Positions 22,785 through 32,780 of a stretch of DNA of 64,000 nucleotides are shown one piece after another. A program made the translations under genes and the position numbers. The notes beneath the pieces were generated by a model, which worked only from the letters and a program-made list of their open reading frames with translations, had not been told where the DNA came from and did no database searches. Source of the stretch: Lepeophtheirus salmonis (taxonomy: Eukaryota; Arthropoda; Copepoda; Siphonostomatoida; Caligidae); assembly GCF_016086655.4 (NCBI RefSeq), contig NC_052138.2:37459403-37523402 (forward strand), read 5' to 3'. Numbering within the stretch: position 1 is the first letter of the stretch; every line of letters begins with the position of its first letter.

Positions 22785-23706
22785 CAGGTAGATCAGACCA
22801 TCTTTAATTACATCCTGAACAATAAGGAATTCATTTTACTAGGTTATTTCAATAATAAAGTGAGAGGCTGAGCCTTAGCTTGAAGTTAATTGCTCAACTT
22901 TTAATTCAAAATATGTATTTACAATGTAGGAGACCTGAAGGAACACTGTTATTGAATTTACTTGAGCGGGGCACTGGAGAGCGTACGTCAAGAAGAGGCT
23001 CTGATATCCAAAGAGCACAGTCTATGACGCCTACAAACACTGGAAGGAGTACGGGGAATACATTACAAACTCCTACAAGTCTTGTAGTGTTAAAAAAAAA
23101 CACTCCCATATACCTCGTAGGCCTGGAAAGTTTCTTGAAGTCCTCTCCTGGGACTCTGACTAACGCTTTTCTCAAAAAGGGCCAAGTAAGCCGTTCAACA
23201 GTCTCCAGGGTCATCCCCACTGTGCTGAGGTCATACCGCCTCTACAATAGACATATCCTTACAAAAATAAATGAAGGCCACCCTACTGCCTACAGAAAAA
23301 AATTGTTGTACGATTTGAAGTCCTATGTTAACCGAATCATCTTTTATTCAGATGAGAAACAAAAGACTTTTGACAGATCCCACAACCTCCAGAATGACAG
23401 ATAGTTGGCCACAGAGATAGCTAAAGTCTCCCACATCTTTTAAACTAAGTTTAAGGTCAGCATCATACCCTTGAGGTCATTGGGAGAAATGACAGTGTCA
23501 TGCCTCCCATCTTCTTCGAATCAAAGGAGAGGGTGGGTACCAACAGTTACTATGAACTCCTGTCTGACCAAGTTATACTTTGGATGTAGGCTGAGGCCAA
23601 TGGTGTCCCGTTCATGTTCCTGCAAGATTCTTCCCCATCTCAGAAGGAACAAACTAGTTTTAAGAGGAGGTGGTGTCATTTTTACACCTCCACACCTAGA
23701 AATCTA
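22785..23706 (+). pseudogene. Tc1/mariner transposase relic, family M3
   Basis: The leader (22,785-22,915) matches the leader at 45,040-45,180. Coding homology starts about 22,925. Alternating frames give AYVKKRL, YPKSTVYDAYKHWKEYGEY (second HTH), then, in the 174-codon frame, SRSTVSRVIPTVLRSYRLYN, KKLLYDLKSY and RIIFYSDEKQKTFDRSHN, with the first catalytic Asp intact in SDEK. After a stop come LATEIAKVSHIF, MPPIFFESKERV and PFMFLQDSSPSQK with the second Asp. The copy ends at about 23,706, before the third. Frameshifts near 22,970, 23,090, 23,405 and 23,580 make it non-functional. Confidence 0.7.
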
Positions 23707-23709
23707 ACG

Positions 23710-24360
23710 TTCCCTTTATGAATTTTCAAAATGGTCATTTTAGTATTGTCAAAATTGATCATCTACGGTTAAAAAGTCTTTAGGCTTTTCGTCCACGAAA
23801 ATGTTTAGCTATCCGAAAGACATAAAGGAAAGCCAAGGAAATTGCAGATCCATGCTATCAAATGTGCAAAATTAAAATTAATAACTCGGAATAATTTATT
23901 TTGTTTATTCATTATTTTTTGGTAAAATTCAAGCATTAGCCTACATTCTTAAACCCTTTTTTATTTGATGAAAATAAAGATATAGTATTTTCGATTTTAC
24001 ATATTTATTATTATTGACAAGATAAATTATGTTGAAACATGCTTCCTTTGAAATCCCACAATTATTACGTTCTATTACAACTTTCTTTTATGTATTATGC
24101 TGGATCATTAATTATATTAAAGTGAGAATAGGTGAACATAATAATTATTAATCAGTAATAATACCACTGTTCATAATTGATGTAATTGAAATAGTTATGT
24201 AACAATGAGCCTTTGTTTAGGTGTCTTAGGGTAGGAGGGGGCAGCTACTCATTTATTTTTAGCAGAAACTGTCTTCATTATCTTAAAAGCCACTAATACA
24301 TCTTTCATTAGCATATTACTTCGAACCTAAAAGCTAATAATATTACAAATCGAGGTTGGG
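23710..24360. other. AT-rich DNA with no supported gene
   Basis: No gene recognised. Confidence 0.4.
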
Positions 24361-24369
24361 AAAGTCCAG

Positions 24370-25535
24370 AGGAAGAAATTAAAAAACGGTCAAGGGGGAA
24401 TAGTCTTAGAGAAGCAAGAGTCCGTGGAAGAAGAAAACTTACGGGGTCGAGAAAGCTTTAGATTAAGCAAATCTTCACGTCCAAATAAAAATCGCGTGAC
24501 AAGAAATATCCAAAATGCAAGCCAGGCAAGTCACCTCCGAGACTGAACGATAAAACAAAGAAAACTAAAAGACCTTTGGAGTCATCTACTGAGGTTTAAT
24601 CCTTAAATTTTAACTCAATGACGTATGTTTCAAATAAACATCCATCATGAAAAAGCCACAGAAGCTGAACTGCGTCTGTGTGACCCTAATTATGAAATTG
24701 CTCTCCTCCAGGAACCTCTGCTTGGACTTAATTCAAACTTTCTCTTTTCCAGTAGTCCAACTAAATTTGTTTTAGGAAAACCAGGTGGAGGGCATGCATA
24801 CGAGTTGACAAGCGAGTCCCAATTTGGGGTGCTGAAGAATTCACAAGGATGATACTGACACAATTTTTATTCAACAAACTTGTAATGTCCATTACAGTCG
24901 AGTTGTTCATACACAAAAGCTGAATGTATACTACTGTTCGGCATATTTTGATATCTCTCTTAATATGAGAACCCAAAATAAATTATTTGCATTAGTTACA
25001 TACTGTAAATAACGCCATTGACACTTGTGATTGGATGTTACTCCAAAGCTCATAGACCCCTTTGGGAATCTCCTAGTTCAAATGCTCGACATGAGGCTCT
25101 TGAGGAGGTGGTTGAGGAACTTAACTTAATCATCTAAAATATTGGAACTAGACCTACTTTTCTAACTGAATGTGGCTAAACTTATATTGACATCATGATT
25201 ACAAACAATATCTTCAACCAACGTATGCAGATTAATAATTGGCAGGTGGGCATAAAGTATTCACATAGTGATCACTAATATCTGAAATACTCCACAGATA
25301 GCTATGAACCAGTCGTGGAGAAATATTGTAACCTTATTAAAGCCGACTCGCAAAGATTCAACTATTTAATATCGGGAAAATCTAAAGGATCAGCTTAATC
25401 CCATGACAGGCGACATTGAGATTTCTTCCGCAGCTTGGACTGGGTTATTCAGGAAGGGATGGATTTGATTATTCCTCTCAAGTCACCAAAGGAGGTCTAG
25501 GCCGGTGCCTTAGTGGAACGAAAGACTGGAGCAGT
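24370..25535 (+). pseudogene. Non-LTR retrotransposon (LINE) endonuclease relic
   Basis: The frame from 24,625 reads MFQINIHHEKATEAELRLCD, then YEIALLQEPLLGLN. This is the Q-N-HH-KAA-AEL...D-ALLQEP start of an APE-type endonuclease as found in I, R1 and Jockey-like LINE ORF2 proteins. After stops, the correct order of later motifs appears: LVIGCYSKAHRPLWESPSSN (the D-NAH-WG-N region, with key Asp and Asn changed), ELNLII and NIGTRPTF, then YIDIMITNNIF and WQVGIKYSHSDH (terminal SDH). Past 25,290 a linker ends in RRSRPVP-WNERLEQL (25,495-25,535), which precedes the reverse transcriptase in such proteins. Upstream (24,370-24,600) is Lys/Arg-rich sequence, possibly an ORF1 tail. The reverse transcriptase is missing. 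Confidence 0.7.
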
Positions 25536-25760
25536 TGAGCGTCTCCAGGACACTGTCTACGCCGTCAGCAAGTCCGAAAAGTTGAAAAGCAAGAAGGGCT
25601 TTGTCAAAACCGCCAAAATGGATCCGAAGTATTTACTATACCTTTCGGATATATGTCGAAGAAAGGCATGCAGTGTCTGTCATCCAAACACCGAGGCCCT
25701 CAATGCCACTGTCAGCAATTATATCGTATATATCGTTGAAGTTTAAGATTCAATGTGTCC
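25536..25760 (+). pseudogene. M1 mariner-like relic abutting the LINE
   Basis: From about 25,540 the reading RLQDTVYAVSKSEKLKSKKG, then FVKTAKMDP, is M1 N-terminal sequence. It joins in frame at about 25,625 to the M1 C-terminal part (RRKACSVCHPNTEALNATVS). This junction is further upstream than the one shared by the 5.4, 40.6 and 51.0 kb copies, so it is an independent or further deletion. The beginning of the 77-codon frame is LINE sequence in a foreign frame, so its ATG at 25,513 has no meaning. The element starts inside or at the end of the LINE relic, so it arrived later. Confidence 0.6.
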
Positions 25761-26935
25761 ATATTTTAATACCCACTCGGGATATGGCGAAACTATGTAG
25801 AATTAATTGTTTAGCGAAATTCAACCGTATAAATACAATTTTTTAGACGATATGTGATTATGGATGAAAACTGACAAAGTAATTACACTCCTGAGTCCAA
25901 ATGATAGTCAGCCGAGTGTACCTCATGCAATAAACGAATCCAAAGCTCAGTAAGACTCAACAGTTGGTTGACAAAGTTATGGAATCAGTATTCTGGAATG
26001 TGCATTGTTTAATATTCATTAATTACCTGGAAAATGCTCAATCCATAAACAACGAGTATTAAATATAACTTTTGCAGCGTTTAGTTAATGAAATCACGGG
26101 GGAAAAACCCAGTCCGATTTGAAGAAGAAAAAGATGCTGTTTTTCTCAAAACAATGCACAGTGTGACAAATCCCTGAAAACTATGGAAAAACAGCATGAA
26201 TTATGCAACAAATTGGTTTTCCAGATCTGTTCCCAACTGTTCCCAACTTTTACTGTTTGTAAACCGCAAAAGAATCATCGATGTAAAAAAATTCAGAAGT
26301 AATCGCTGAAAACTGAGACCTATTTTTAAACTAAAGAGAAATAGTACGATCAATATAAGCGGCATTAGAAAATAATCGACTCTATCAATATATATTATAA
26401 ACTGGTTCTGTATATTTTTATAAAAAGATATCATGAACAACTTTTGATTGGTACAACTCCCCAAATTTAAATTATCTTGCATATGTTCATATTTAAATTG
26501 TTCAACGTAATTATAAATTCTACATTCTAGAATTCAGAGTATCCATTTCAAAAATACCCACAAAATATTCGCCAAAAATCTTCAAGGGAGTGGTTTATTG
26601 AGATTTTGAAGCTGAGTAATTGATTCATAAGGTAAACTTGTGTTATGAAATGAAGTCCCAACTATCCTTTTGAAAACATATTTCAAACCTGTTTCTTTCG
26701 TGCCTACTTCCATACTGGTTTTTTAATATATTATGTACATAAGCACACATTTTTATAAATTGTTATCTTGTCTAGCAAGTGTCTGGTCAGTTAGAAAAAA
26801 AAATTGGTTTTTGTCTCACCAATAATTATTGAAAGAAAAAATTAGAATAACAATAACTAATCAATTAATTATAAAGTAATTTCTCCAAACCGGCTTCTGT
26901 ACAATTTAACTACTGTTTTATTTGGTTTATGTGAG
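25761..26935. other. AT-rich DNA with no supported gene
   Basis: No gene recognised. The 93-codon minus frame at 26,201-26,482 is hydrophobic (Phe/Ile/Leu-rich) and lacks any familiar motif. Confidence 0.35.
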
Positions 26936-26939
26936 TACA

Positions 26940-27640
26940 TCTGTTGACCGTTGGCAAAAGAATCCATCGAATTTAGGCCAGAGAGCTAGGAATCCTAATA
27001 TCCACAGTCTAATTCCCATGTGGATTCAAGACTCAGCATTAGCCAATATCTAGTTCCACGTCCTTAGTAAAGCGGATTAGTGGCCTTCCAACAGCCTTTA
27101 CTATAACTCGTGTGATTACTGGTACTGGTCAAGTTAATCAAGCATTCGCTTGAGATCCTTGAAGCTCTCTAAGAAGAGGAACATCAGCTTCAACCAAAAT
27201 GATGATGAAATAAAGGCCTGCTCAGCCTTTATGTCCGGCTTACAGTTATTGATCAATGCCGAGAGTGATCATACAAAATGATACAATACCTAATTGTCCT
27301 AACAGTGCTCCTGGAACCGATTGAGTCTTTGGTCAAGACCACTATCTTCTTCAACTCTGCAAACCTTTTCTTGTCAATTCCTGTCATCTTTAACACCCAA
27401 TTATTACTCATAATCAGATTCTTGTTCAGCAAAATCATCACAACAGCACACGTGCATTTCGCCTTTGAAAGTGTAATAGGCTTGAAATCTTCTGTTGTTG
27501 ACTCCATGGCTGTGTTTTGTATACTAAGTATATATGTATATTTTAACCACAAAAAAGTATTGTACAATTTCGTCATCGTATATGCAGGAAAAATCAGCAA
27601 TCTAAAGCAACGGATTTCGTTGTTACACCCTGTATAGTTG
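26940..27640. pseudogene. Rearranged Tc1/mariner relic, family M4
   Basis: On the plus strand, 26,950-27,285 reads NPNIHSLIPMWIQDSALANI (second catalytic Asp in QDSA), then WPSNSLYYNSCDYWYWS (third block, Cys-Asp at the D position), then SLKLSKKRNISFNQNDDEIK and LLINAESDHTK, stop. This C-terminus and the bases after it match the C-terminus of the 28.8 kb copy read on its minus strand. From about 27,300 the homology changes strand. The minus frame down from 27,500 reads MESTTEDFKPITLSKAKCTC, VVMILLNKNLIMSNNWVLKM and RFAELKKIV, a plausible HTH N-terminus. The right edge is a transposon-like end ACACCCTG followed by TA at about 27,639. N- and C-terminal parts are therefore in opposite orientation. 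Confidence 0.5.
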
Positions 27641-27684
27641 TTAAATAAAATGAATGATTTTATAATTGACCCCATAACGCCCAC

Positions 27685-28775
27685 AAGATTAATAGTTTGT
27701 CCAAATTTTTTAGTTTATTTTTTTAATTAGAGTCCATGTCCATTTTTTAAACAAAAAGGTATTCTTGATTATCTTTCAACAAGAGTTTTAGTTCCTTTAT
27801 TAATGTAGTCAAACTAAATAATATCCAGATTTTCAAATGACTTACAAATATATTCTTACAAACACAAATTATTATCATACTCACAGATCATTTATTTTAC
27901 AACTATATGTCATCTATGTCTACGCAAACCAGAATAACGCCTTTTCATATGCTTAATGATTATAACCCACTTCTACATGCTATAATTATGAAACGTGAAA
28001 AAATAACTGTTCACCATTAATAAATCCATACAACAAAATTTTAATATATATGTATAATAGTTTTTGAAACAACACATAACCAAGAATATTTTTTTGTTTA
28101 CTTTCAAGGTTAAGTGATGATAAATCTTAAAAAACTGGTTTTGAGATTCTTCTTTATCAAAATGCAAAATATATGTAAGTATATTAGTGATGTGTGAACG
28201 ATTCGGTCAAAATGAATTACTCTTTAAAAAAAGTAAAATAATGAGCCTTTAAAATGTTGTTCACCTGGGCAAATAACTACTGACATAGAATCAGTACTTT
28301 GAAAGTTCATACGGTGTTATTTCTCACTGCGGATGGGCCTTGGATAAATAAATATATATTACAAAAAACGATTGTTTATGTGAGTATATTGTTTATATAT
28401 TTATTTGCAGTAGAAACTGGCATTACCTGGAGTAACTAAGCGTGATTAAACAGACAAATTTTGCCATTATAATATAGAAGATAATTCCCCAACAAATCCT
28501 CAGTGTTACTCTCTATTTTTCATAAGAACACATAAGTGCTCAATAATTATAACAATTCATATGTTTTCACTCCACAAGAATGAAAAAATATTAATATGAG
28601 TTTGAGAAAATAAAAATAAAATGCTGTAATGACTATGAGTACTATAGCCTCTAGAGCGCTCATAAAAATATGCTATATACTAAGCGGTACGCGATATTAA
28701 TTCCTTTTTACGCACTAGCGTTTATATATCAATAAAATCTTAAAATATACTGAAAATGTATATGAATTATGATAT
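27685..28775. other. AT-rich DNA with no supported gene
   Basis: No gene. A short stretch at about 28,480-28,530 (CAACAAATCCTCAGTGTTACT) resembles part of R1 at 39,958. Confidence 0.4.
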
Positions 28776-28776
28776 A

Positions 28777-30022
28777 GAAAGCTGAGCAGAAGTCTCTAGA
28801 CTATATTTTCAAGTCGATTTATATAATAGCAGATGGCATTTTAAGAGTAAACTTATGACATTTGAAATTGCAATTGAACAATTAGCTGTTGTATCATTCA
28901 ATATGATCACCCTTGGCATTGATCACCAACTGCAATCATCAGATTAAAACTGAGCAGGTCTTTACTACATCTTTCTTGTTGATAAGGGGCTTCTTCCTCC
29001 TCACAGAGAGGTTCTGGGATCTTAAGGGGATGTGTGTTTAACTTCCTCTTCAGCTCTGACCACAACTAGAAATTAAATGGGTTAAGTTCATGGCTGTTTG
29101 AAGGTCACTCATCAGCTTATCTAATGATTTTCTAATGTATGACAGTTTTAGCAACATGAGAAGGCGCTGAGTCTTGAATTCGCATGAACCTTGTTTCTGG
29201 AGGATATTTGGCTTCCAGCCATGGCATCACATCCTTCTTTAGAAGGTCCAAGTACACTGTGGAGGTCAACTTGAGACTGTTGTCAAAAATGTGAGCCGAT
29301 CGCTGGTGGTAAAGCAAAACCCTATTACCTTAGAGGAGAACTTGGTCTTCATCACAGGAGGAAAATTACCTGTGTCCTCTGCCAACTAGCGATCATTCTT
29401 TAGATGGTAGGCAGTTTCCAAGGTGAAGTTTGACTCATCACTTAATACTTGTATGATGCCTGGATTTGATTTTCAAATTTGGGGAGGTTTCTTACCTCTT
29501 TACAACCTGATGTCCAAAATTTTCGTGGTAAAAAGATGACACATTGTCCTGATGTAGGAATTCAAGCAAAGGTCGTCCTTGATGGTCATGGTCACTGGCC
29601 TCCTACAGATAACCCTCCTCCGAGCATGAGAAGCCATTGAAATGCCAGCATTTGTTTTGATGGAGCTCTTGTACCCAGCCAGGAAGTGGCCAATCGAGGT
29701 TTTTGTCTTTGTATTTACCACATGAGGTATGGGAAAGTTCCTTACTCACAATCAGTCGCTTACAGACGTCAAAGTCGGTGCTCTTGGCATATTTTGTGAC
29801 TTTTATGATTGCCTTAGCATCGTTGCCGGCCCAAACAATTATACAATTAATTTACGTTTTTGATCTTGCTGCTTCAAGAACTAAAATTTTTAAGTATAAA
29901 AACAAAGGTTGTGTGTCAATGGACAATACTTTCAGCTGAAGTCAGAGCTTAGCAAGATAAATACACTAGATTTTAAAAAATAAACAATTAGAAATATGTC
30001 CGGATACTTCTGCTCACCCCTG
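28777..30022 (-). mobile_element. Near full-length M4 Tc1/mariner relic
   Basis: TA flanks both ends (28,775-28,776 and 30,023-30,024). The ends pair as an imperfect inverted repeat: left GAAAGCTGAGCAGAAGT and, on the minus strand at the right, CAGGGGTGAGCAGAAGT. Length is 1,246 bp, normal for the superfamily. Reading the minus strand from the right: an N-terminal HTH (NDAKAIIKVTKYAKSTDFDV, VCKRLIVSKELSHTS), a second region (NAGISMASHARRRVI), the first catalytic block LSDESNFTLETAYHLKNDR, then KTKFSSKVIGFC, YLDLLKKDVMPWLEAKYP, the second block MRIQDSAPSHVAK, and a decayed third block (SHELNPFNF) with WSELKRKLN. Many stops and shifts; not functional. Confidence 0.75.
29132..29440 (-). pseudogene. 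Catalytic core region of the M4 transposase
   Basis: This part of the element at 28,777-30,022 contains the first and second catalytic aspartates (SDESNF near 29,435 and IQDSAP near 29,170). The third position, normally the Asp in NP-D-, is Asn (NPFNF), so even without stops the DDD/E triad would be incomplete. The 61-codon open frame LKLTSTVYLDLLKKDVM... lies here. It is a fragment of the larger gene, not a small protein. Confidence 0.65.
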
Positions 30023-30029
30023 TAAATAA

Positions 30030-31195
30030 GAGATCAATAAAAAAAACAGTGCCTCCGATGATTCGATTTCAACTTGATGCAATAACAGAACACCATGACC
30101 TAGTTTTATTCAACCAGAAAAAAATATTTTAGTTTTTCTCATAATACTCAATTTTTTAGAATGATACTCAACCGTATAAAACCTATTAATTAAATGATTG
30201 GTACTGATCATGCACCATCGCTTCTGTTGGTGTTTTGGATTTTTTTTTTTAGATATTAATGTTGAGAGATATTGTTTGTTTCCCTTTTTTTTTTTAGATA
30301 CAACGTTAATATGCTGATGATATTTCTATTTATCTATAGTATTTACTTGTAAAGCCGGTTTGAACTATACTGATCCATGTTTAGAACTAGTGCATCCGCA
30401 AATACTTTGAAATTGCATAAATTGTCAGATAAATATTATCAAATTTTATTATTTTTAAACTTCGAATGATTCATCAAGTCATTTTCATTGTTTTGTTGAG
30501 TTATAGAGGGTCTAATACAGTCCTACTAAGTTGGCAATGCACTTATTTAAAAATAAAAAAAACCATTGAAGAACTCATGTAGAATGGCTTTTTTGTGAAC
30601 GAGAATTCAAAGACTGAGTCAGTAAATAGTGTTGATTTCCCCATCACCATTGAAGGTGTTCAGAGCTTATTCGAGACGGATTTTTTTATTGGTGTTTCAA
30701 GTATTTCGTGATGTACTATAGCCTCACGGGACTATGATTCATTTATGAGTATATTTTATTCATTCTCCAAATTAAGCCATAAATCGATTTATTTACCTAA
30801 TAAGTAAGTGGGTTTATGAATATAATCCCTTTGTATTAATACAGTTTAAGCCTTTTTGATAGCAAAGATGTTTAATCAAGTAATATGTATTGTGTATTCA
30901 ATTTTTGTACTTTTGAATGAGACAATATTTATATAAGGGTATGTGAATTGTGAATATTGGCTAAATTAGGGAATTCTATAAAAAGCACGTCTTAGAAAAT
31001 GCTATAACAATATTGTAACTTTGAGAGAATCTCCTGACCAAGGTATGCCCTAAAAACGGGAGTGGTTTTTATATTTGGCAATCCGAACAAAGTTTTCTAT
31101 TTTCCAATGCTGCTACCTTTATTATTCAATTCTTAAAATAGGAACGCCTAAGTATAAAGTATTAATAGTGCTCGTGCTCATGAAAGCCTGATAGT
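30030..31195. other. AT-rich DNA with no supported gene
   Basis: No gene or named repeat; several poly-T tracts. Confidence 0.4.
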
Positions 31196-31199
31196 TACA

Positions 31200-31345
31200 A
31201 TGAAGGTTTACTCGGGATTTATAAGTATAAGTCCTTAATGGGCGAGTAGAATTGGGGATCTTCTTCACAATAATTCCAAGCTATATGGCTTTGCTATAAA
31301 TGGAGCGGAATTTGTGCTCATTCCTCCATCTCACAGCTGCTTCCA
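31200..31345 (-). repeat. R1 partial copy ending in a hairpin
   Basis: GGGCGAGTAGAATTGGGGATC, AATAATTCCAAGCTATATGG and TGGAGCGGAATTTGTG match the distal part of R1 as found at 16,600-16,690. The copy stops inside the inverted repeat at 31,320-31,363, where the rest of R1 should follow. Confidence 0.45.
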
Positions 31346-31363
31346 GCTGTGAGATGGAGGAAT
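31320..31363. repeat. Perfect 20-bp inverted repeat with 4-base loop
   Basis: The left arm at 31,320-31,339 (ATTCCTCCATCTCACAGCTG) and the right arm at 31,344-31,363 are exact reverse complements separated by CTTC. The arm sequence resembles the R1 word found elsewhere as ATTTCCTCCTCTCACA, so the hairpin grew out of an R1 copy. Confidence 0.9.
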
Positions 31364-31750
31364 AATTTTCAAAAAATTTAATTCAAATTATAATTTTTTT
31401 AAATTGGGAGGAATTACCTAACAAAACACTCATATTTTGCCAACATACAGTTAGTATTATTTTTACACCCACTGGAAATGTAGCCAATATTCACATCCCT
31501 AATTTTAAATGAGCAGCGCTTGATTTTGAAGTACTCAAAGTGGCGCTCAAGACTCAATCGTGAGAGCTGTAGCGCATTCACGCTTCTACGTAACAAAATA
31601 GATCTTTATCTTACTAAAATTTTAGGGAAAATGTATTTTCTCTACAAATCTCTCAAAAAAATTAGGAAAATAAAATCAACCAAATTGAGGAAGAAACAAA
31701 GTCCTCCTGTTATTTCTTGAGTGACACAAATGCTTTATTAATAAACAGTG
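31364..31750. other. AT-rich DNA with no supported gene
   Basis: Frames at 31,414 (minus) and 31,520 (plus) overlap each other and show no recognisable motif. Confidence 0.35.
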
Positions 31751-31754
31751 ATGC

Positions 31755-32010
31755 TAACCTGCAGCATTTTTGGTATGTTAAAAAAAGAAACCGAAAATCA
31801 ACATGGTACCCCTGGCAATTTCAGCTTAGCTGTCATGATGTTCCATTAGATGAGTTTATACCAACTGTAACGAGAGGAAGATGGAAATAAATAATGACAT
31901 TTGCAAGAATTACTCCGATATCGATCCTTAATTATACGCTGAGTGCTGCAAGGATTTACAATTACAACTCTGAAACAAATCCTTACTCTCTCTTTGTCCT
32001 TTATGAGCAC
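31755..32010 (+). repeat. R1 plus-strand copy
   Basis: Contains TATGTTAAAAAAAGAAACCG, AAAATCAACATGGTACCCCT, TTAGCTGTCATGATGTTCCA, AAGAATTACTCCGATATCG and GATTTACAATTACAACTCTG in the R1 order. The 63-codon frame is a by-product. Confidence 0.6.
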
Positions 32011-32639
32011 ACCACAATGCTCAATACTATTTCATATTCTTCAATGATATGTTGTAGGATAGAAAGCTCACTCCTTAGGAATTAAATAACAATAACAATA
32101 TCTTGGGAATATCAAATTCATTCTTTAGTAGGGCAGTTTCAAAAAAAAGATAAAAAAGCTAGAAAATACACCCAATTTTTATTACTTTTAATGAGGTTAA
32201 ATATATTTTGATTTCCAAATAAAATGCACGTGGCCTAATCAGTCACGGGTTCGAGAGTTAAGAAATAATATTATAGAAAATGACGTATTTATTTATTTTT
32301 TGAGTGATTTTTTTTTTTTTTAATTAACAATATACTTTTTGATAAAAATATTCTGCAAGAGTTGCTATGTTTTTTTATTGTTATCAACGTATAGAAAAAA
32401 TAGAAAATTAAAAATGATTCAAATACAAAAGTATAAAGAACACACGAATTAAGATGCATCATATTCATCACATATCTTTAATATCCTTTCTATTCATTCT
32501 GAAAATTAATTGAATATAAGTTTATCACATGAATCAAAAAATTATCATGTAATCCATCAATCATTTGTAAACTTTACATTTTTCTTTTGGCATAATTCTA
32601 CGTATAACATCAATTTTTTTTTTTTTTTCAAAATGTTAA
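32011..32639. other. AT-rich DNA with no supported gene
   Basis: No gene recognised; T-tracts at 32,310-32,322 and 32,613-32,630. Confidence 0.4.
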
Positions 32640-32780
32640 ATCATCTTGAATTTGTGTACGTTTATGGGACTCTTTTTCCCTAAGATGCTGCTCCTTACAT
32701 TGTACTACAAAGAGTTCAGATCTGGCGAAATAGGAGGCCACATTTTCTTTGCCCACAACATTAAGGTATTAATAATCTTT
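32640..32780 (-). pseudogene. Tc1/mariner transposase fragment with third catalytic motif
   Basis: The minus strand reads NTLMLWAKKMWPPISPDLNS, then a stop where the Asp of PL-DY should be, then YNVRSSIL. This matches the WPP-SPDLNPLDY-VW block that contains the last catalytic residue of these transposases. Only about 45 codons are recognisable. The plus-strand frame at 32,907-33,227 is not clearly part of it and shows no family signature. Confidence 0.5.

Noticed and set aside
32240..32256. GGTTCGAGAG, resembling a tRNA B box
   Set aside because: No A box or cloverleaf could be drawn around it. The similar GAGTTCGAACCG at 21,719 also fails.
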